DNA of 64,000 nt from contig CP064979.1 in NCBI GenBank assembly GCA_016699575.1, positions 2,852,001 through 2,916,000 of the forward strand, in the 5' to 3' direction. Position 1 is the first letter of the stretch; each line of letters opens with the position of its first letter. Positions 43,451-53,164 of this stretch are shown piece after piece. The notes beneath the pieces were generated by a model. The model did no database searches and was not told where the DNA came from. It was given only the letters and a program-made list of their open reading frames with translations. Source of the DNA: Flavobacteriales bacterium. Its GTDB lineage: Bacteria; Bacteroidota; Bacteroidia; Flavobacteriales_F; PHOS-HE28. The position numbers and the translations under genes were made by a program.

Positions 43451-44844
43451 CCTGCGATGGTCATGGGCTCCAATGCGCCGGGGTGCGCGATCACGGCGAT
43501 CGGCTCTCCCTGCAACGAAGCTGCCGTGCTGCTCAATATCCGGACCCTCACAAGATCGCCTGACTTTATTTCAGTTCCGTTCACCGTGCGCGGAACGATC
43601 ACCGTGGTGTATTGGTCATCACGGCCATAGAGGTGTTCCGTGCTTCGTTTGCTCACGCCTTCGATGAGCACAACGCGTTCCCTTCCAACGGCGAGCTTGT
43701 TGAACGCGGCCGAGGAAGCGGCCATGCGGTCGATCACCTCTTGCAGCCGCCGGCCTTTCACCTCGTCGGGCACATCATCGGGATACTTGCGCGCGGCCAG
43801 CGTCTTGGGCCGTTCGCTGTATTTGAACATGAAGCCCATGCTGAAGCCGACCTCATCCATCAGGCTCAAGGTCTGCGCATGATCTTCCTCCGTTTCGCCG
43901 CAGAACCCGGTGATGATGTCCGTGGTGATGGCACAATCGGGCATGAAGCGCTTGATGGACGCGATGCGCTCCAAATACCAATCGCGCGTGTAGCCGCGGT
44001 TCATGCGTTTCAACACGTCGCTGCTGCCGCTCTGCACGGGCAGGTGCACGTACTTGCAGATGTTGGGGTAGCGTGCCATCACCTCCAGCACCTTGTCGGT
44101 CATGTCCTTCGGATGGCTAGTGCTGTAGCGCACGCGCAGGGCCGGTGACACCTCAGCCACCATCGCGAGCAGGTCGGCGAAATCCACATGCTCTGCGCTT
44201 GCGCCTTCCATTTTCGGTGCCCACTTGTAGCTGTCCACGTTCTGGCCCAAGAGGGTCACCTCCTTGTAGCCTTTGGCCACGAGATCACGGCATTCCGCAA
44301 CGATGCTCTCGGCATCGCGGCTGCGCTCCCGGCCCCGAGTGAAGGGCACCACGCAGAAGGCGCACATGTTGTCGCAACCGCGCATGATGGTAACGAACGC
44401 GGTAACGCCATTGCTGCCCAGACGCACGGGCTCTATCTCTCCATAGGTCTCTTCGCGGCTCAGCAGCACGTTCATCGCTTTCTGCCCGCTTTCCACCTCG
44501 TCCAGGAGCAACGGTAGTGTGCGGTAGGCATCCGGTCCTACCACCAGGTCAACCACCTTCTTCTTCTCCAGCAGGTCTTCACGCATGCGCTCGGCCATGC
44601 AGCCCAGCACACCCACCTTCAACCCCTTGTTGCGGGCCTTCAGGTTGTTCATTTCGTTGATGCGCTGCATCACCGTGTACTCCGCCTTTTCCCGGATGCT
44701 GCACGTGTTGAGCAGCACCAGATCGGCGCCCTCGGGGGTGTTGGTGACGGCATAGCCGTCCTTGGCCAGGATGCTGGCCACGATCTCGCTGTCGCTATGG
44801 TTCATCTGGCAACCGTAGCTCTCGATGTAGACCTTCTTGCTCAC
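43447..44844 (-). CDS. miaB: tRNA methylthiotransferase MiaB
   Basis: 465 residues from a GTG at 44844 (MSKKVYIESYGCQMN), the standard MiaB start; an open extension reaches 44937 but lacks conservation. The N-terminal UPF0004 domain has the three cluster cysteines in YGCQMN, LNTCSIRE and LGCMAERM. The radical-SAM motif is CDNMCAFC, and a TRAM domain closes the protein. It adds the 2-methylthio group to i6A37 of tRNAs reading UNN codons, using two Fe-S clusters. It is the first gene of the operon leading to secG. Confidence 0.97.
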   Translation of the reverse strand: MSKKVYIESYGCQMNHSDSEIVASILAKDGYAVTNTPEGADLVLLNTCSIREKAEYTVMQRINEMNNLKARNKGLKVGVLGCMAERMREDLLEKKKVVDLVVGPDAYRTLPLLLDEVESGQKAMNVLLSREETYGEIEPVRLGSNGVTAFVTIMRGCDNMCAFCVVPFTRGRERSRDAESIVAECRDLVAKGYKEVTLLGQNVDSYKWAPKMEGASAEHVDFADLLAMVAEVSPALRVRYSTSHPKDMTDKVLEVMARYPNICKYVHLPVQSGSSDVLKRMNRGYTRDWYLERIASIKRFMPDCAITTDIITGFCGETEEDHAQTLSLMDEVGFSMGFMFKYSERPKTLAARKYPDDVPDEVKGRRLQEVIDRMAASSAAFNKLAVGRERVVLIEGVSKRSTEHLYGRDDQYTTVIVPRTVNGTEIKSGDLVRVRILSSTAASLQGEPIAVIAHPGALEPMTIAG

Positions 44845-44941
44845 GCGTTTGGAAAGGGGCCCGAAAGTACGCACCTTGGCAGGGCTGACGTTGTGACAGG
44901 GCGGGCAGCGCCGGGCTGCCAGAATGCGACTTGCCAAGACG

Positions 44942-45658
44942 ATGCGGTACCTCTTCTACTTGCTGGCCTGCTTCGCAACGCTGTGTGCATCGGCGCAGCT
45001 TAGCCTCGATGCGAGCGCGGGTGTGTTCAGTTGGTCGATCGGTGGCTCGGGTGATAGGTACGAGGATGAGCTTGTTCAAGAGCCAGGCCCTGCTTGGGCG
45101 GTCGGCCTGAATTGCAACAATCGGCCTGACTCTGCCTGGGTCGGGTTGGGGTTCGGTATGCGCTATGAGCGGCGTGAGTTCGATGTGGCTTATGGGAATG
45201 GCGGCCTTGGGGGCGGCACTCGTGGTGAGGAATATGTGCGGTTGGGTTCGCTCTACATCAACCTTGGGTTGAACGTCAAAATTCACTCCAACCGCCGATG
45301 GTGGGCAAGGCCGTCAATGGCCGTGCTCTGTGTCAATGAAGGTGTTGCTTCCGGTTGGAGCCGGTCGTGGTCGATGAACGGGGGCGGCGCCTCAGCGGTG
45401 TACAAAGACAAGTACATCAATGAGTATGGTGCGCCCTTCTTTTTGTCGTTCGAATTGGAGCACCTTCAGCCCTTGGGACCACTTTGGTTCATCGCTTATT
45501 GTGCGTTCGCTGCGCAATCCTTCTCGCTGCGTCCGGACCATGCGCCATACGGAAGGTTCCAGTACCAGCTAGGAACGGGTCTGACAGTCGGTGTCCAGCT
45601 GGGCGATGGGCTGGACTTAGCCCTCATGCGAGATCGCGAAGCGCGAAAGGGTCATTGA
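44942..45658 (+). CDS. Exported hypothetical protein, possibly a small outer-membrane barrel
   Basis: 238 residues from the ATG at 44942 (MRYLFYLLACFATLCASAQ signal peptide). The mature part alternates aromatic and glycine residues in strand-like segments (SLDASAGVFSWSIGGSG, WVGLGFGMRYERREFDVAYG, GSLYINLGLNVKIHS, FQYQLGTGLTVGVQLGDGLDLAL), as in eight-stranded outer-membrane barrels. I do not recognise a family. It stands alone, divergent from miaB and 175 bases before topA. Confidence 0.65.
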   Translation: MRYLFYLLACFATLCASAQLSLDASAGVFSWSIGGSGDRYEDELVQEPGPAWAVGLNCNNRPDSAWVGLGFGMRYERREFDVAYGNGGLGGGTRGEEYVRLGSLYINLGLNVKIHSNRRWWARPSMAVLCVNEGVASGWSRSWSMNGGGASAVYKDKYINEYGAPFFLSFELEHLQPLGPLWFIAYCAFAAQSFSLRPDHAPYGRFQYQLGTGLTVGVQLGDGLDLALMRDREARKGH

Positions 45659-45833
45659 ACGGGTGTTGAACACCTCGTGTCAATTCAGGTGCCGGGCCCG
45701 TTGAAAATTTCCTTCCCGTAGGGAAGAGGGCTGCGCACGGCACCGGGCCGATCCGATTTCCCGCTGAATGCCCTTTCATTTGCCGACCTTTTTTCATGGG
45801 GCAGTGATGCCCATCTGAACTGAACGAGAACGC

Positions 45834-48377
45834 ATGGCCAAGAAGACGTCGGCGTCCCGCACCAGCGGGAAGGAAGCAAGCGGGGATCTGGTGATCGTGG
45901 AGTCGCCAGCCAAAGCGAAGACCATCGAGAAGTACCTCGGCGACGGGTTCACCGTGCTGAGCAGTTACGGCCATGTACGCGACCTGCCCGAGCGCGACCT
46001 GAGCGTGGATGTGGACAACGGCTTCGAGCCCACCTACATCATCCCCGACGACAAGAAGGAGCGGCTGAACGCCCTGAAGAAAGAAGCCGACAAAGCCGCC
46101 ACGGTATGGCTCGCGACCGACGAAGACCGTGAGGGAGAGGCCATCAGCTGGCATCTGAAGGAAGCTTTGAAGCTTCCGCAGGAAAAGGTGAAGCGCATCA
46201 CCTTCAACGAGATCACGAAGAAGGCCGTGCTGGAGGCCATCGCCAACCCGCGCGAGATCGATGTGCACTTGGTGGACGCCCAACAGGCGCGCCGCGTGCT
46301 CGATCGGCTGGTGGGCTACGAACTGAGCCCCATCCTCTGGCGCAAGGTGAAGCCCAGCCTTAGTGCAGGCCGTGTGCAAAGCGTGGCCGTGCGTTGCATC
46401 GTGGAGCGTGAACGCGAGATCCTCGGCTTCAGCACCAGCAGCGCGTTCCGCATCACAGCCAACCTGCTCGCCAATGGCAGCAGCGTGGTGAAGGCCGAAC
46501 TGCCGCAGCGCTTCGCCACCGAGGAAGAGGCCATGGGCTTCTTGCGCAGTTGTCTCGGTGCCACCTTCACCGTGGATGCCGTGGAGAAGAAACCTGCGAA
46601 GCGTTCGCCCGCGGCGCCGTTCACCACCAGCACATTGCAGCAGGAGGCTTCACGCAAGCTCGGCTTCAGCGTTGACCGCACCATGCGGATCGCACAAGGG
46701 TTGTACGAGCAAGGGAACATCACCTACATGCGTACCGACTCGGTGAACCTGAGCGAGCTCGCCATCAGTGCCGCGGTGGATGCGGTGACGACCACCTATG
46801 GCGAGCGTTACAGCAAGAGCCGCCGTTTCCAGAGCAAGACCAAGGGCGCTCAGGAGGCGCACGAAGCCATCCGCCCCACCGACTTCATGGTGCGCACCGC
46901 CGGTGCCGACCGCGATGCCGAGCGCTTGTACGACCTCATCTGGAAGCGCACCATCGCCAGCCAGATGGCCGAGGCGGAACTGGAGAAGACCATCGTCAAC
47001 ATCAACATCTCTTCACGGCCGGGAGAGAACCTCGTTGCGCAAGGCGAGGTGATCCTCTTCGACGGCTTCCTGAAGGTGTACATGGAAGGCCGCGACGACG
47101 AGGAAGGAGAGGAGCAGGAGGGTCTGCTGCCCGACATGAAGCAGGGCCAGCAACTGCAGCTGCAGGAGATGACGGCCACGCAGCGCTTCGATCGCCCCGC
47201 ACCGCGTTACACTGAAGCGAGCCTCGTGAAGAAGCTCGAGGAACTGGGCATCGGCCGCCCGTCCACGTACGCGCCCACTATCAGCACCGTGCAGAAACGC
47301 GGCTACGTGGTGAAGGAAAGCCGCGACGGTGTGCCCCGCCCTTACCGCATCCTCACGCTGAAGGAGAACAACATCTCCGACGCCACGGCCACCGAGAACG
47401 TGGGCGCCGAAAAGCAGAAGCTCTTCCCCACGGACATCGGCATGGTGGTGAACGACTTCCTGGTGGAGCACTTCCCCAGCATCGTCGATTTCAACTTCAC
47501 GGCGAACGTGGAGGAGGAGTTCGACGTGATCGCCGAAGGCAAGGAGGACTGGCGCAAAATGCTCAAGCGCTTCTACACCCCTTTCCATAAGACCATCGGC
47601 ACGGTGAGCGAGACAGCGGAGCGTGCAACGGGCGCTCGCGAACTGGGCCTCGACCCTGCCAGCGGCAAGAAGGTCTATGCGCGCATCGGCCGTTTCGGGC
47701 CCATGGTGCAGATTGGCGAGGTGAGCGACGAGGACAAGCCCAAGTTCGCCAGCTTGCGCAAAGACCAGAGTATCGGCACCATCGAGCTGAAGGACGCGCT
47801 CGATCTCTTCAAGCTCCCGCGGACGTTGGGCGAACGCGATGGCGAAGTGGTGAGCGTGGGCATCGGGCGCTTTGGCCCGTACGTGCGCTCGGGCAGCACC
47901 TATGCGAGCCTCCAAGCTGAGGATGATCCATTGGCCATCGACCTGCAACGCGCCATCGAATTGATCGATCTGAAGAAGGCCGCCAGCGCCACCCGTGATC
48001 TCGGCGAGTACCAAGGCGACATGATCGTTGTTGGTCGGGGCCGTTTCGGGCCTTACGTGAAATACGGCAAGACCTACGCGAACATCCCGAAGAGCGAAGA
48101 GCCCGGCGACGTGACCTTGGAGCGCGGCATCGAATTGATCCAGGCGAAGCTGGCCGGCGCCGCCGCGAAGACCTTGCGGAAGTTCGACGGTTCGGACATC
48201 GAAATACTTGATGGTCGATACGGGCCGTACATCACCGATGGGAAGAAGAACGCCAACCTGCCCAAGGACAAAAAGCCCGAGGACATGACCTTGGAAGAGT
48301 GCCAGAAGCTCATCGCCGCGGCACCCGCCAAGAAGAAGGCTGCCAAAAAGGGAGGCTTCCGGCGCAAAGCGAAGTGA
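45834..48377 (+). CDS. topA: DNA topoisomerase I (type IA)
   Basis: 847 residues. The TOPRIM domain has VIVESPAKAKTIEKYLG and WLATDEDREGEAISWHLKE. The active-site tyrosine is Tyr298 in GNITYMRTDSVNLSE. The C-terminal part carries several repeated GRFGP(M/Y)V modules, which replace the zinc ribbons of E. coli TopA, and ends in a Lys/Ala-rich tail. It relaxes negative supercoils by single-strand passage. It precedes the gld cluster, an order I recall from other Flavobacteriia. Confidence 0.97.
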   Translation: MAKKTSASRTSGKEASGDLVIVESPAKAKTIEKYLGDGFTVLSSYGHVRDLPERDLSVDVDNGFEPTYIIPDDKKERLNALKKEADKAATVWLATDEDREGEAISWHLKEALKLPQEKVKRITFNEITKKAVLEAIANPREIDVHLVDAQQARRVLDRLVGYELSPILWRKVKPSLSAGRVQSVAVRCIVEREREILGFSTSSAFRITANLLANGSSVVKAELPQRFATEEEAMGFLRSCLGATFTVDAVEKKPAKRSPAAPFTTSTLQQEASRKLGFSVDRTMRIAQGLYEQGNITYMRTDSVNLSELAISAAVDAVTTTYGERYSKSRRFQSKTKGAQEAHEAIRPTDFMVRTAGADRDAERLYDLIWKRTIASQMAEAELEKTIVNINISSRPGENLVAQGEVILFDGFLKVYMEGRDDEEGEEQEGLLPDMKQGQQLQLQEMTATQRFDRPAPRYTEASLVKKLEELGIGRPSTYAPTISTVQKRGYVVKESRDGVPRPYRILTLKENNISDATATENVGAEKQKLFPTDIGMVVNDFLVEHFPSIVDFNFTANVEEEFDVIAEGKEDWRKMLKRFYTPFHKTIGTVSETAERATGARELGLDPASGKKVYARIGRFGPMVQIGEVSDEDKPKFASLRKDQSIGTIELKDALDLFKLPRTLGERDGEVVSVGIGRFGPYVRSGSTYASLQAEDDPLAIDLQRAIELIDLKKAASATRDLGEYQGDMIVVGRGRFGPYVKYGKTYANIPKSEEPGDVTLERGIELIQAKLAGAAAKTLRKFDGSDIEILDGRYGPYITDGKKNANLPKDKKPEDMTLEECQKLIAAAPAKKKAAKKGGFRRKAK

Positions 48378-48495
48378 GTTGACAGCTCGCCGTTGACACT
48401 TGTCCGCTGTTGTGCGCAGCGCACGGCCTGTATTGGTCCAACCTTGCACACTGCTGATGAGCGGTGTCTGCCCGCTGCTTCAGTGACCCACTGTC

Positions 48496-49665
48496 ATGGA
48501 CCTCTCCATCTACTTCCGTCCGAGCGAACGCTTCGGCCGTTCACAGCCCGACTGGAGCATCCATGCGCTCGGGGCAAACACGCGCTTCCACACCACCAAC
48601 GGGTTCCCCGGTCTGGAAGGCGCCCAGGTGGCCATCATCGGCGTGCTCGATGACCCGGGCCACGCACGGCCGAGGTCCGTGGTGAAGGCCCCCGATGCCA
48701 TCCGCGCGGAACTGTATGAACTATTCCTCCCGCCCGGCAAGCTGCAACTGGTTGATCTGGGTGACCTGCTTCCGGGCAATTCATCGCAGGACACACAGCA
48801 CGCCTTGGCGGAAACCTTGGCCGAGCTGATGCGCAAGAACATCGTTCCGATCGTCCTCGGAGGAGGGCAGGGGCACACGTTCACGCAATACCTGGCCTAT
48901 GAAAGGCTCGAGCGCACGGCTAACCTCGTTTGCATCGACAGCCGCTTCGACCTGGGTGAGCCTGGCCAAGGCCTTGCCGACACCAGCTACCTCAGTCACA
49001 TCGTTCTGCGCCAGCCCAACTACCTGTTCAACTACAGCAACCTGGGTTACCAGACCTACCACATCGACCAGCCCGGGATCGAGCTCATGGACCGGTTGTA
49101 CTTCGATGTCCACCGCCTAGGAGAGGTCAGGGCGGCGATCGCTGAGATGGAACCTGTGCTCAGGAACGCTGACACACTGAGCGTGGACATGTCGAGCATC
49201 CGCCGGAGCGATGCACCGGGCACCAGCCGCCCAGGCCCCAACGGCTTCCATGGCGAAGAGGTGTGCCAGCTCATGCGTTACGCCGGGGTAAGCGAGAAGG
49301 TGAGCAGCTTGGCCATCTACGAGATGGACCCGGACCGTGACGTGGACGGCACCACAGCCCAATTGGCAGCACAAATGGTCTGGTGCTTCCTGGACGGGCA
49401 CCGCAGCCGCACCAACGACCTGCCTTGGATGGACCGTAAGAACTTCACCAAGTTCCATGTGCCCATCCGCGGACACGAGCAGGAACTGGTGTTCTACAAG
49501 AGCGCTGTAAGTGACCGGTGGTGGATGGATGTGCCGTACAGGGCGGAGCAAGAGGCCCGATACGAGCGCCACCATTTGGTGCCTTGTTCCGTCGGCGATT
49601 ACCAGATGGCCTGCCGCGAAGAAGTGCCGGACCGTTGGTGGCGGACCTTCCAGAAACTGAGCTGA
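48496..49665 (+). CDS. Ureohydrolase-fold (formimidoylglutamase-like) protein with lost metal ligands
   Basis: 389 residues. The fold of arginase/formimidoylglutamase is recognisable from GGGQGHT, VCIDSRFDLG and SVDMSSIRRSDAPG...PNGFHGEE. These line up with the family motifs GGxHS, DxHxD and SxDxDxxDP. Key His/Asp manganese ligands are replaced, so ordinary ureohydrolase activity is doubtful. Related Bacteroidetes proteins next to gldK carry similar changes, as far as I recall. It lies between topA and the PorP gene, which suggests a link to the gliding/secretion cluster rather than to histidine degradation. Confidence 0.78.
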   Translation: MDLSIYFRPSERFGRSQPDWSIHALGANTRFHTTNGFPGLEGAQVAIIGVLDDPGHARPRSVVKAPDAIRAELYELFLPPGKLQLVDLGDLLPGNSSQDTQHALAETLAELMRKNIVPIVLGGGQGHTFTQYLAYERLERTANLVCIDSRFDLGEPGQGLADTSYLSHIVLRQPNYLFNYSNLGYQTYHIDQPGIELMDRLYFDVHRLGEVRAAIAEMEPVLRNADTLSVDMSSIRRSDAPGTSRPGPNGFHGEEVCQLMRYAGVSEKVSSLAIYEMDPDRDVDGTTAQLAAQMVWCFLDGHRSRTNDLPWMDRKNFTKFHVPIRGHEQELVFYKSAVSDRWWMDVPYRAEQEARYERHHLVPCSVGDYQMACREEVPDRWWRTFQKLS

Positions 49666-49720
49666 CCGGTTCCCGGGCCGGACAGGTCATGATCCCAAGA
49701 GCCCGCCAAAGGCTTGGAAA

Positions 49721-49750
49721 TTTGGTGGGATCGGGCCGATGCTATATTGG
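49721..49750 (+). promoter_or_regulatory. Candidate Bacteroidetes-type promoter for the porP-gld operon
   Basis: TTTG at 49721-49724 and TATATTGG at 49743-49750 are 18 bases apart. This is close to the Bacteroidetes primary promoter (TTTG, spacer, TAnnTTTG). It lies about 70 bases before the PorP/SprF start and would drive the following T9SS genes. Confidence 0.4.
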
Positions 49751-49819
49751 CGCCGGGATCGTGGGCGGTCCCGAAGGAGATTTTTGGCCCTGCCGTAAAC
49801 GAACAGAACGCGTCCAGAG

Positions 49820-50752
49820 ATGAGGAGGATCATTACCGCAGTCGTATGCGCCGCCGCGCTGAGCACCGCAACAGCACAGCAGGACCCGCAGTTCACCCAG
49901 TATATGCACGACCGCCTTTCGATCAACCCCGGGTCGGCCGGAACAACCGGGAACATGTGCCTCACAGCGCTTCTCCGCCAGCAATGGACCGGGTTCGACG
50001 GGGCCCCCAAGACCGGTCTTATCAACTTCCAGATGCCGATCAGCGCCATTCGCAGTGGTGTCGGCTTGTCTTTGTACTTGGACCAACTGGGTCAACAGAA
50101 GAACACACTGGCCCGCCTGCACTATTCGTACCATGTGAAACTGCAGGGTGGCTTGAGCACCTTGGGCATTGGCCTCTATGCTGGCATGACCAGCCGCAGC
50201 CTTGGCAATGACTGGGTTTCGGTTGACCCGGTGACCAGCGATGACGCGATCCCGGACAATGGTTCAAGCGCAACCGGCTTCGACCTCGGTCTGGGCCTCT
50301 ACTACAAATCCCCGACGCTTTACGCTGGCATCTCCACCACCCAGCTACCGGAGACCGGGCTCGATGCCGTTAGCATCAAGAACGCCCGACACTACTATAT
50401 CCTGGCGGGGTACAACTGGGAGATCAACAACAAGTTCATCCTGCAGCCCAGTGCCTTGGTGAAGAGCGACGGCGCCAGCACCCAGCTGGACATCGGCACC
50501 AGCATCCTCTATAATAAGATGGTTTGGCTGGGCGTTTCGTTCAGGACCGAGGACGCCATCGCCCCTTACATCGGATTCCAGCGCGAAAGCGCCGATGGCA
50601 AGAGCGCTTGGAAGATCGGCTACGCCTACGACGTCACCACCAGCGAACTGAAGAACTACAGCAGTGGAAGCCACGAGATCATGCTCAACTACTGCTTCAA
50701 GATCGTCAAGCCCCCGAAAGTGTTCGAGTCACACCACCCCCTGTTCCTCTAA
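49820..50752 (+). CDS. PorP/SprF-family T9SS outer-membrane protein
   Basis: 310 residues with a signal peptide (MRRIITAVVCAAALSTATAQ). The mature part opens with the PorP/SprF hallmark QDPQFTQYMHDRLSINPGSAGTTG, split here across the start of the barrel. The rest is strand-rich to the end. Family members are outer-membrane barrels that pair with secreted filaments or with PorE/GldM-linked parts of the T9SS. It is placed just before gldK, a common Bacteroidetes order. Confidence 0.93.
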   Translation: MRRIITAVVCAAALSTATAQQDPQFTQYMHDRLSINPGSAGTTGNMCLTALLRQQWTGFDGAPKTGLINFQMPISAIRSGVGLSLYLDQLGQQKNTLARLHYSYHVKLQGGLSTLGIGLYAGMTSRSLGNDWVSVDPVTSDDAIPDNGSSATGFDLGLGLYYKSPTLYAGISTTQLPETGLDAVSIKNARHYYILAGYNWEINNKFILQPSALVKSDGASTQLDIGTSILYNKMVWLGVSFRTEDAIAPYIGFQRESADGKSAWKIGYAYDVTTSELKNYSSGSHEIMLNYCFKIVKPPKVFESHHPLFL

Positions 50753-50872
50753 AAGTCCGGGAGTAGCGTAACCCACAAACCTGCAACACCGTTGTATGCC
50801 TTGTCTGAAGCGTGTGCTTACCCATCCGCTTCAACGGAACCAGCAAGGACCCAGCGGCCAAAACGGAGGATC

Positions 50873-52228
50873 ATGAAACGTTCACCAGTGTATCTGAGCG
50901 CGCTCTGCGCCACGGTCGTGCTTTCGGGCTGCGGCAGTGGTGGCGATGGCCAATTGGTCGGCGCCGGCGGTCGCCCGGATTGGTACCAAGTTGACCCCTA
51001 CGGGATGAACTACATCCCTATGGGCAGCTATGTCATGGGACCGAGCGATGAAGACGTGCCCTACGCGCTGAACACCAAGAGCAAGACGGTGAGCGTGCAG
51101 GCCTTCTACATCGATCAGACGGAGATCACGAACAACGAGTACCGGCAGTTCGTGGAGTACGTGATCGATAGCACGGCGAAGCGCATCCTTGGTGACGAGG
51201 ATATCGGAGAGCATGTTATTACTGAGGACGAGTTCGGGGAGGAGATCGATCCGCCAGTGATCAATTGGGGTGAACGCATCGATTGGTGGGGCGAGGAAGA
51301 GCGTGAAGCTTTGGCCGACCTGTACCTGAGCGAGAGCGAGCGTTTCTACCGCCAGAAGGAGATCGACTCGCGTAAGCTCATGTTCGAGTACTACTGGATC
51401 GACCTGAAGAACGCCGCCCGCAAGGCAGGCAAGGACCTCGACCTGAGCTATACGAACTCTTTGGGCCACAACAACTCCATCCGTGGCCACAGCGACCGGA
51501 GCAAATTCATCATCAAGGAGGTGATCAATGTGTACCCCGACACGCTGGCTTGGGTGCACGATTTCACCTACAGCTTCAACGAGCCGATGACCAAGAACTA
51601 CTTCTGGCACCCGGCCTATGACGATTACCCCTTGGTCGGCATCACGTGGACCCAGGCCAACGCATTCAATGTGTGGCGTACCCGCCTGATGAACTCGTTC
51701 CTGATGGCGAACATGGAGCCGTTCATCAACGACTTCCGGTTGCCCACCGAGGCCGAATGGGAATACGCATCGCGTGGTGGACTCGACCTTGCCCCATATC
51801 CGTGGGGCGGCCCCTACATCCGGAACCGTCAGGGCTGCTTCCTCGGCAACTTCAAGCCATTGAACGGGAACTACGTTGACGACGGTGGTTTCCACACCGT
51901 GCCGGTCGACAGCTACAGCCCGAACGATTACGGTCTCTACAACATGGCCGGCAACGTGGCCGAGTGGACCAGCACGGCCTACGATGAGAGCGTGTATGAC
52001 TTCGACCACGATCTGAACCCCGAGTACAGCTACGACGCCATGGCCAACGATCCACCTGCGCTGAAGCGTAAGGTGATCCGCGGCGGTTCGTGGAAGGACA
52101 TTGGTTATTTCCTTCAGACCAGTTCGCGCAGCTACGAGTACCAGGACACCGCGAAATGCTACATCGGCTTCCGCAGTGTGATGACCTACCTGGGCCGCGG
52201 CAAGGCCGTGAGCGCGGAAGACCTTTAG
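50873..52228 (+). CDS. gldK: Gliding/T9SS lipoprotein GldK
   Basis: 451 residues from the ATG at 50873, where a lipoprotein signal begins (MKRSPVYLSALCATVVLSGC); upstream codons in frame do not form a signal. The formylglycine-generating-enzyme (SUMF1) fold shows FYIDQTEITNNEYRQFV, RLPTEAEWEYASRGG, GNVAEWTSTAYD and VIRGGSWKD. GldK with GldN forms the periplasmic ring under the outer membrane in the T9SS. The gene is followed by gldL, gldM and gldN. Confidence 0.96.
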   Translation: MKRSPVYLSALCATVVLSGCGSGGDGQLVGAGGRPDWYQVDPYGMNYIPMGSYVMGPSDEDVPYALNTKSKTVSVQAFYIDQTEITNNEYRQFVEYVIDSTAKRILGDEDIGEHVITEDEFGEEIDPPVINWGERIDWWGEEEREALADLYLSESERFYRQKEIDSRKLMFEYYWIDLKNAARKAGKDLDLSYTNSLGHNNSIRGHSDRSKFIIKEVINVYPDTLAWVHDFTYSFNEPMTKNYFWHPAYDDYPLVGITWTQANAFNVWRTRLMNSFLMANMEPFINDFRLPTEAEWEYASRGGLDLAPYPWGGPYIRNRQGCFLGNFKPLNGNYVDDGGFHTVPVDSYSPNDYGLYNMAGNVAEWTSTAYDESVYDFDHDLNPEYSYDAMANDPPALKRKVIRGGSWKDIGYFLQTSSRSYEYQDTAKCYIGFRSVMTYLGRGKAVSAEDL

Positions 52229-52334
52229 GCTGAACCCCTCAACATCGGGAACCGGCGGACGTTACCACCTGCAATCGCCCGCATTCCATACGTGACCTCT
52301 TCAACAACCTGAACCAAAACAACTCGGACCACAG

Positions 52335-53123
52335 ATGAAACCCGGCAGCAAGAAGTGGAAGAATTTCATGGCCAAGCTCTACGGATTGGGAGCGGCAGTT
52401 GTGATCGTGGGAGCACTCTTCAAGATCCAGCACTGGCCAATGGCCGACTTCTTCCTGATCCTTGGTCTCAGTACAGAGGCCATCATCTTCATCTTCTCCG
52501 CCTTCGAGCCGCCTCATGAGGAGCCCGATTGGAGCTTGGTGTATCCGGAGTTGGCCACCGGCGAACATGCCGAGGGCGACGACTTCAAGAAGGAAGACCA
52601 GCGCTCCATCACCGAGCAGTTGGACGACATGCTGGAGAGCGCCAAGATCGAGCCGGAACTGATCGCCAGTTTGGGCGACGGCATGCGCAGCTTGAGCGAC
52701 CAAGCCAAAGCAATGGGCACCGTCACCAGCGCTGCATCGGCCACGAACGAGTACGCCAACAGCTTGAAGGACGCCAGCAGCAAGGTGACCAGCCTCAGCG
52801 ACAGCTACGAGAAGGCGAGCCAGAGCCTGGTCGGCCTCACGAACAACGTGGACGCGGGCAAGAGCGCGGGCGAGAGCCTCCAGAAGATGAGCCAGAACCT
52901 CACGGCCCTCAACGAGATGTACGAGATGCAGCTCCGCGGCAGCCGCGAGAAACTGGAGGCCGCCAACCAGATGTTCGAAGGCATGCACGACCTGCTTGCC
53001 AACCTGCGCAGCTCGGTGGACGACACCAAGCGTTACAAGGAGAACATCGCCGTGTTGAGCGACAACCTCGGCAAACTGAACACCGTGTACGGTAACATGC
53101 TCAGCGCCATGCGCGTGAGCTGA
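52335..53123 (+). CDS. gldL: T9SS motor protein GldL
   Basis: 262 residues. Two N-terminal transmembrane helices (AKLYGLGAAVVIVGALFKI and ADFFLILGLSTEAIIFIFSAF) are followed by a long cytoplasmic coiled coil (about 95-255). The motif FKIQHWPMAD between the helices is typical. GldL pentamers surround a GldM dimer and convert the proton gradient into rotation for secretion and gliding. It lies 106 bases after gldK and 41 before gldM. Confidence 0.96.
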   Translation: MKPGSKKWKNFMAKLYGLGAAVVIVGALFKIQHWPMADFFLILGLSTEAIIFIFSAFEPPHEEPDWSLVYPELATGEHAEGDDFKKEDQRSITEQLDDMLESAKIEPELIASLGDGMRSLSDQAKAMGTVTSAASATNEYANSLKDASSKVTSLSDSYEKASQSLVGLTNNVDAGKSAGESLQKMSQNLTALNEMYEMQLRGSREKLEAANQMFEGMHDLLANLRSSVDDTKRYKENIAVLSDNLGKLNTVYGNMLSAMRVS

Positions 53124-53164
53124 TCATCGCACGACCACAACAGCAATACCTAACGACCTGAGCA

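Noticed and set aside
47013..48449. 478-codon minus-strand open frame over topA
   Set aside because: Antisense shadow of the topoisomerase gene, without motifs or a plausible start context.
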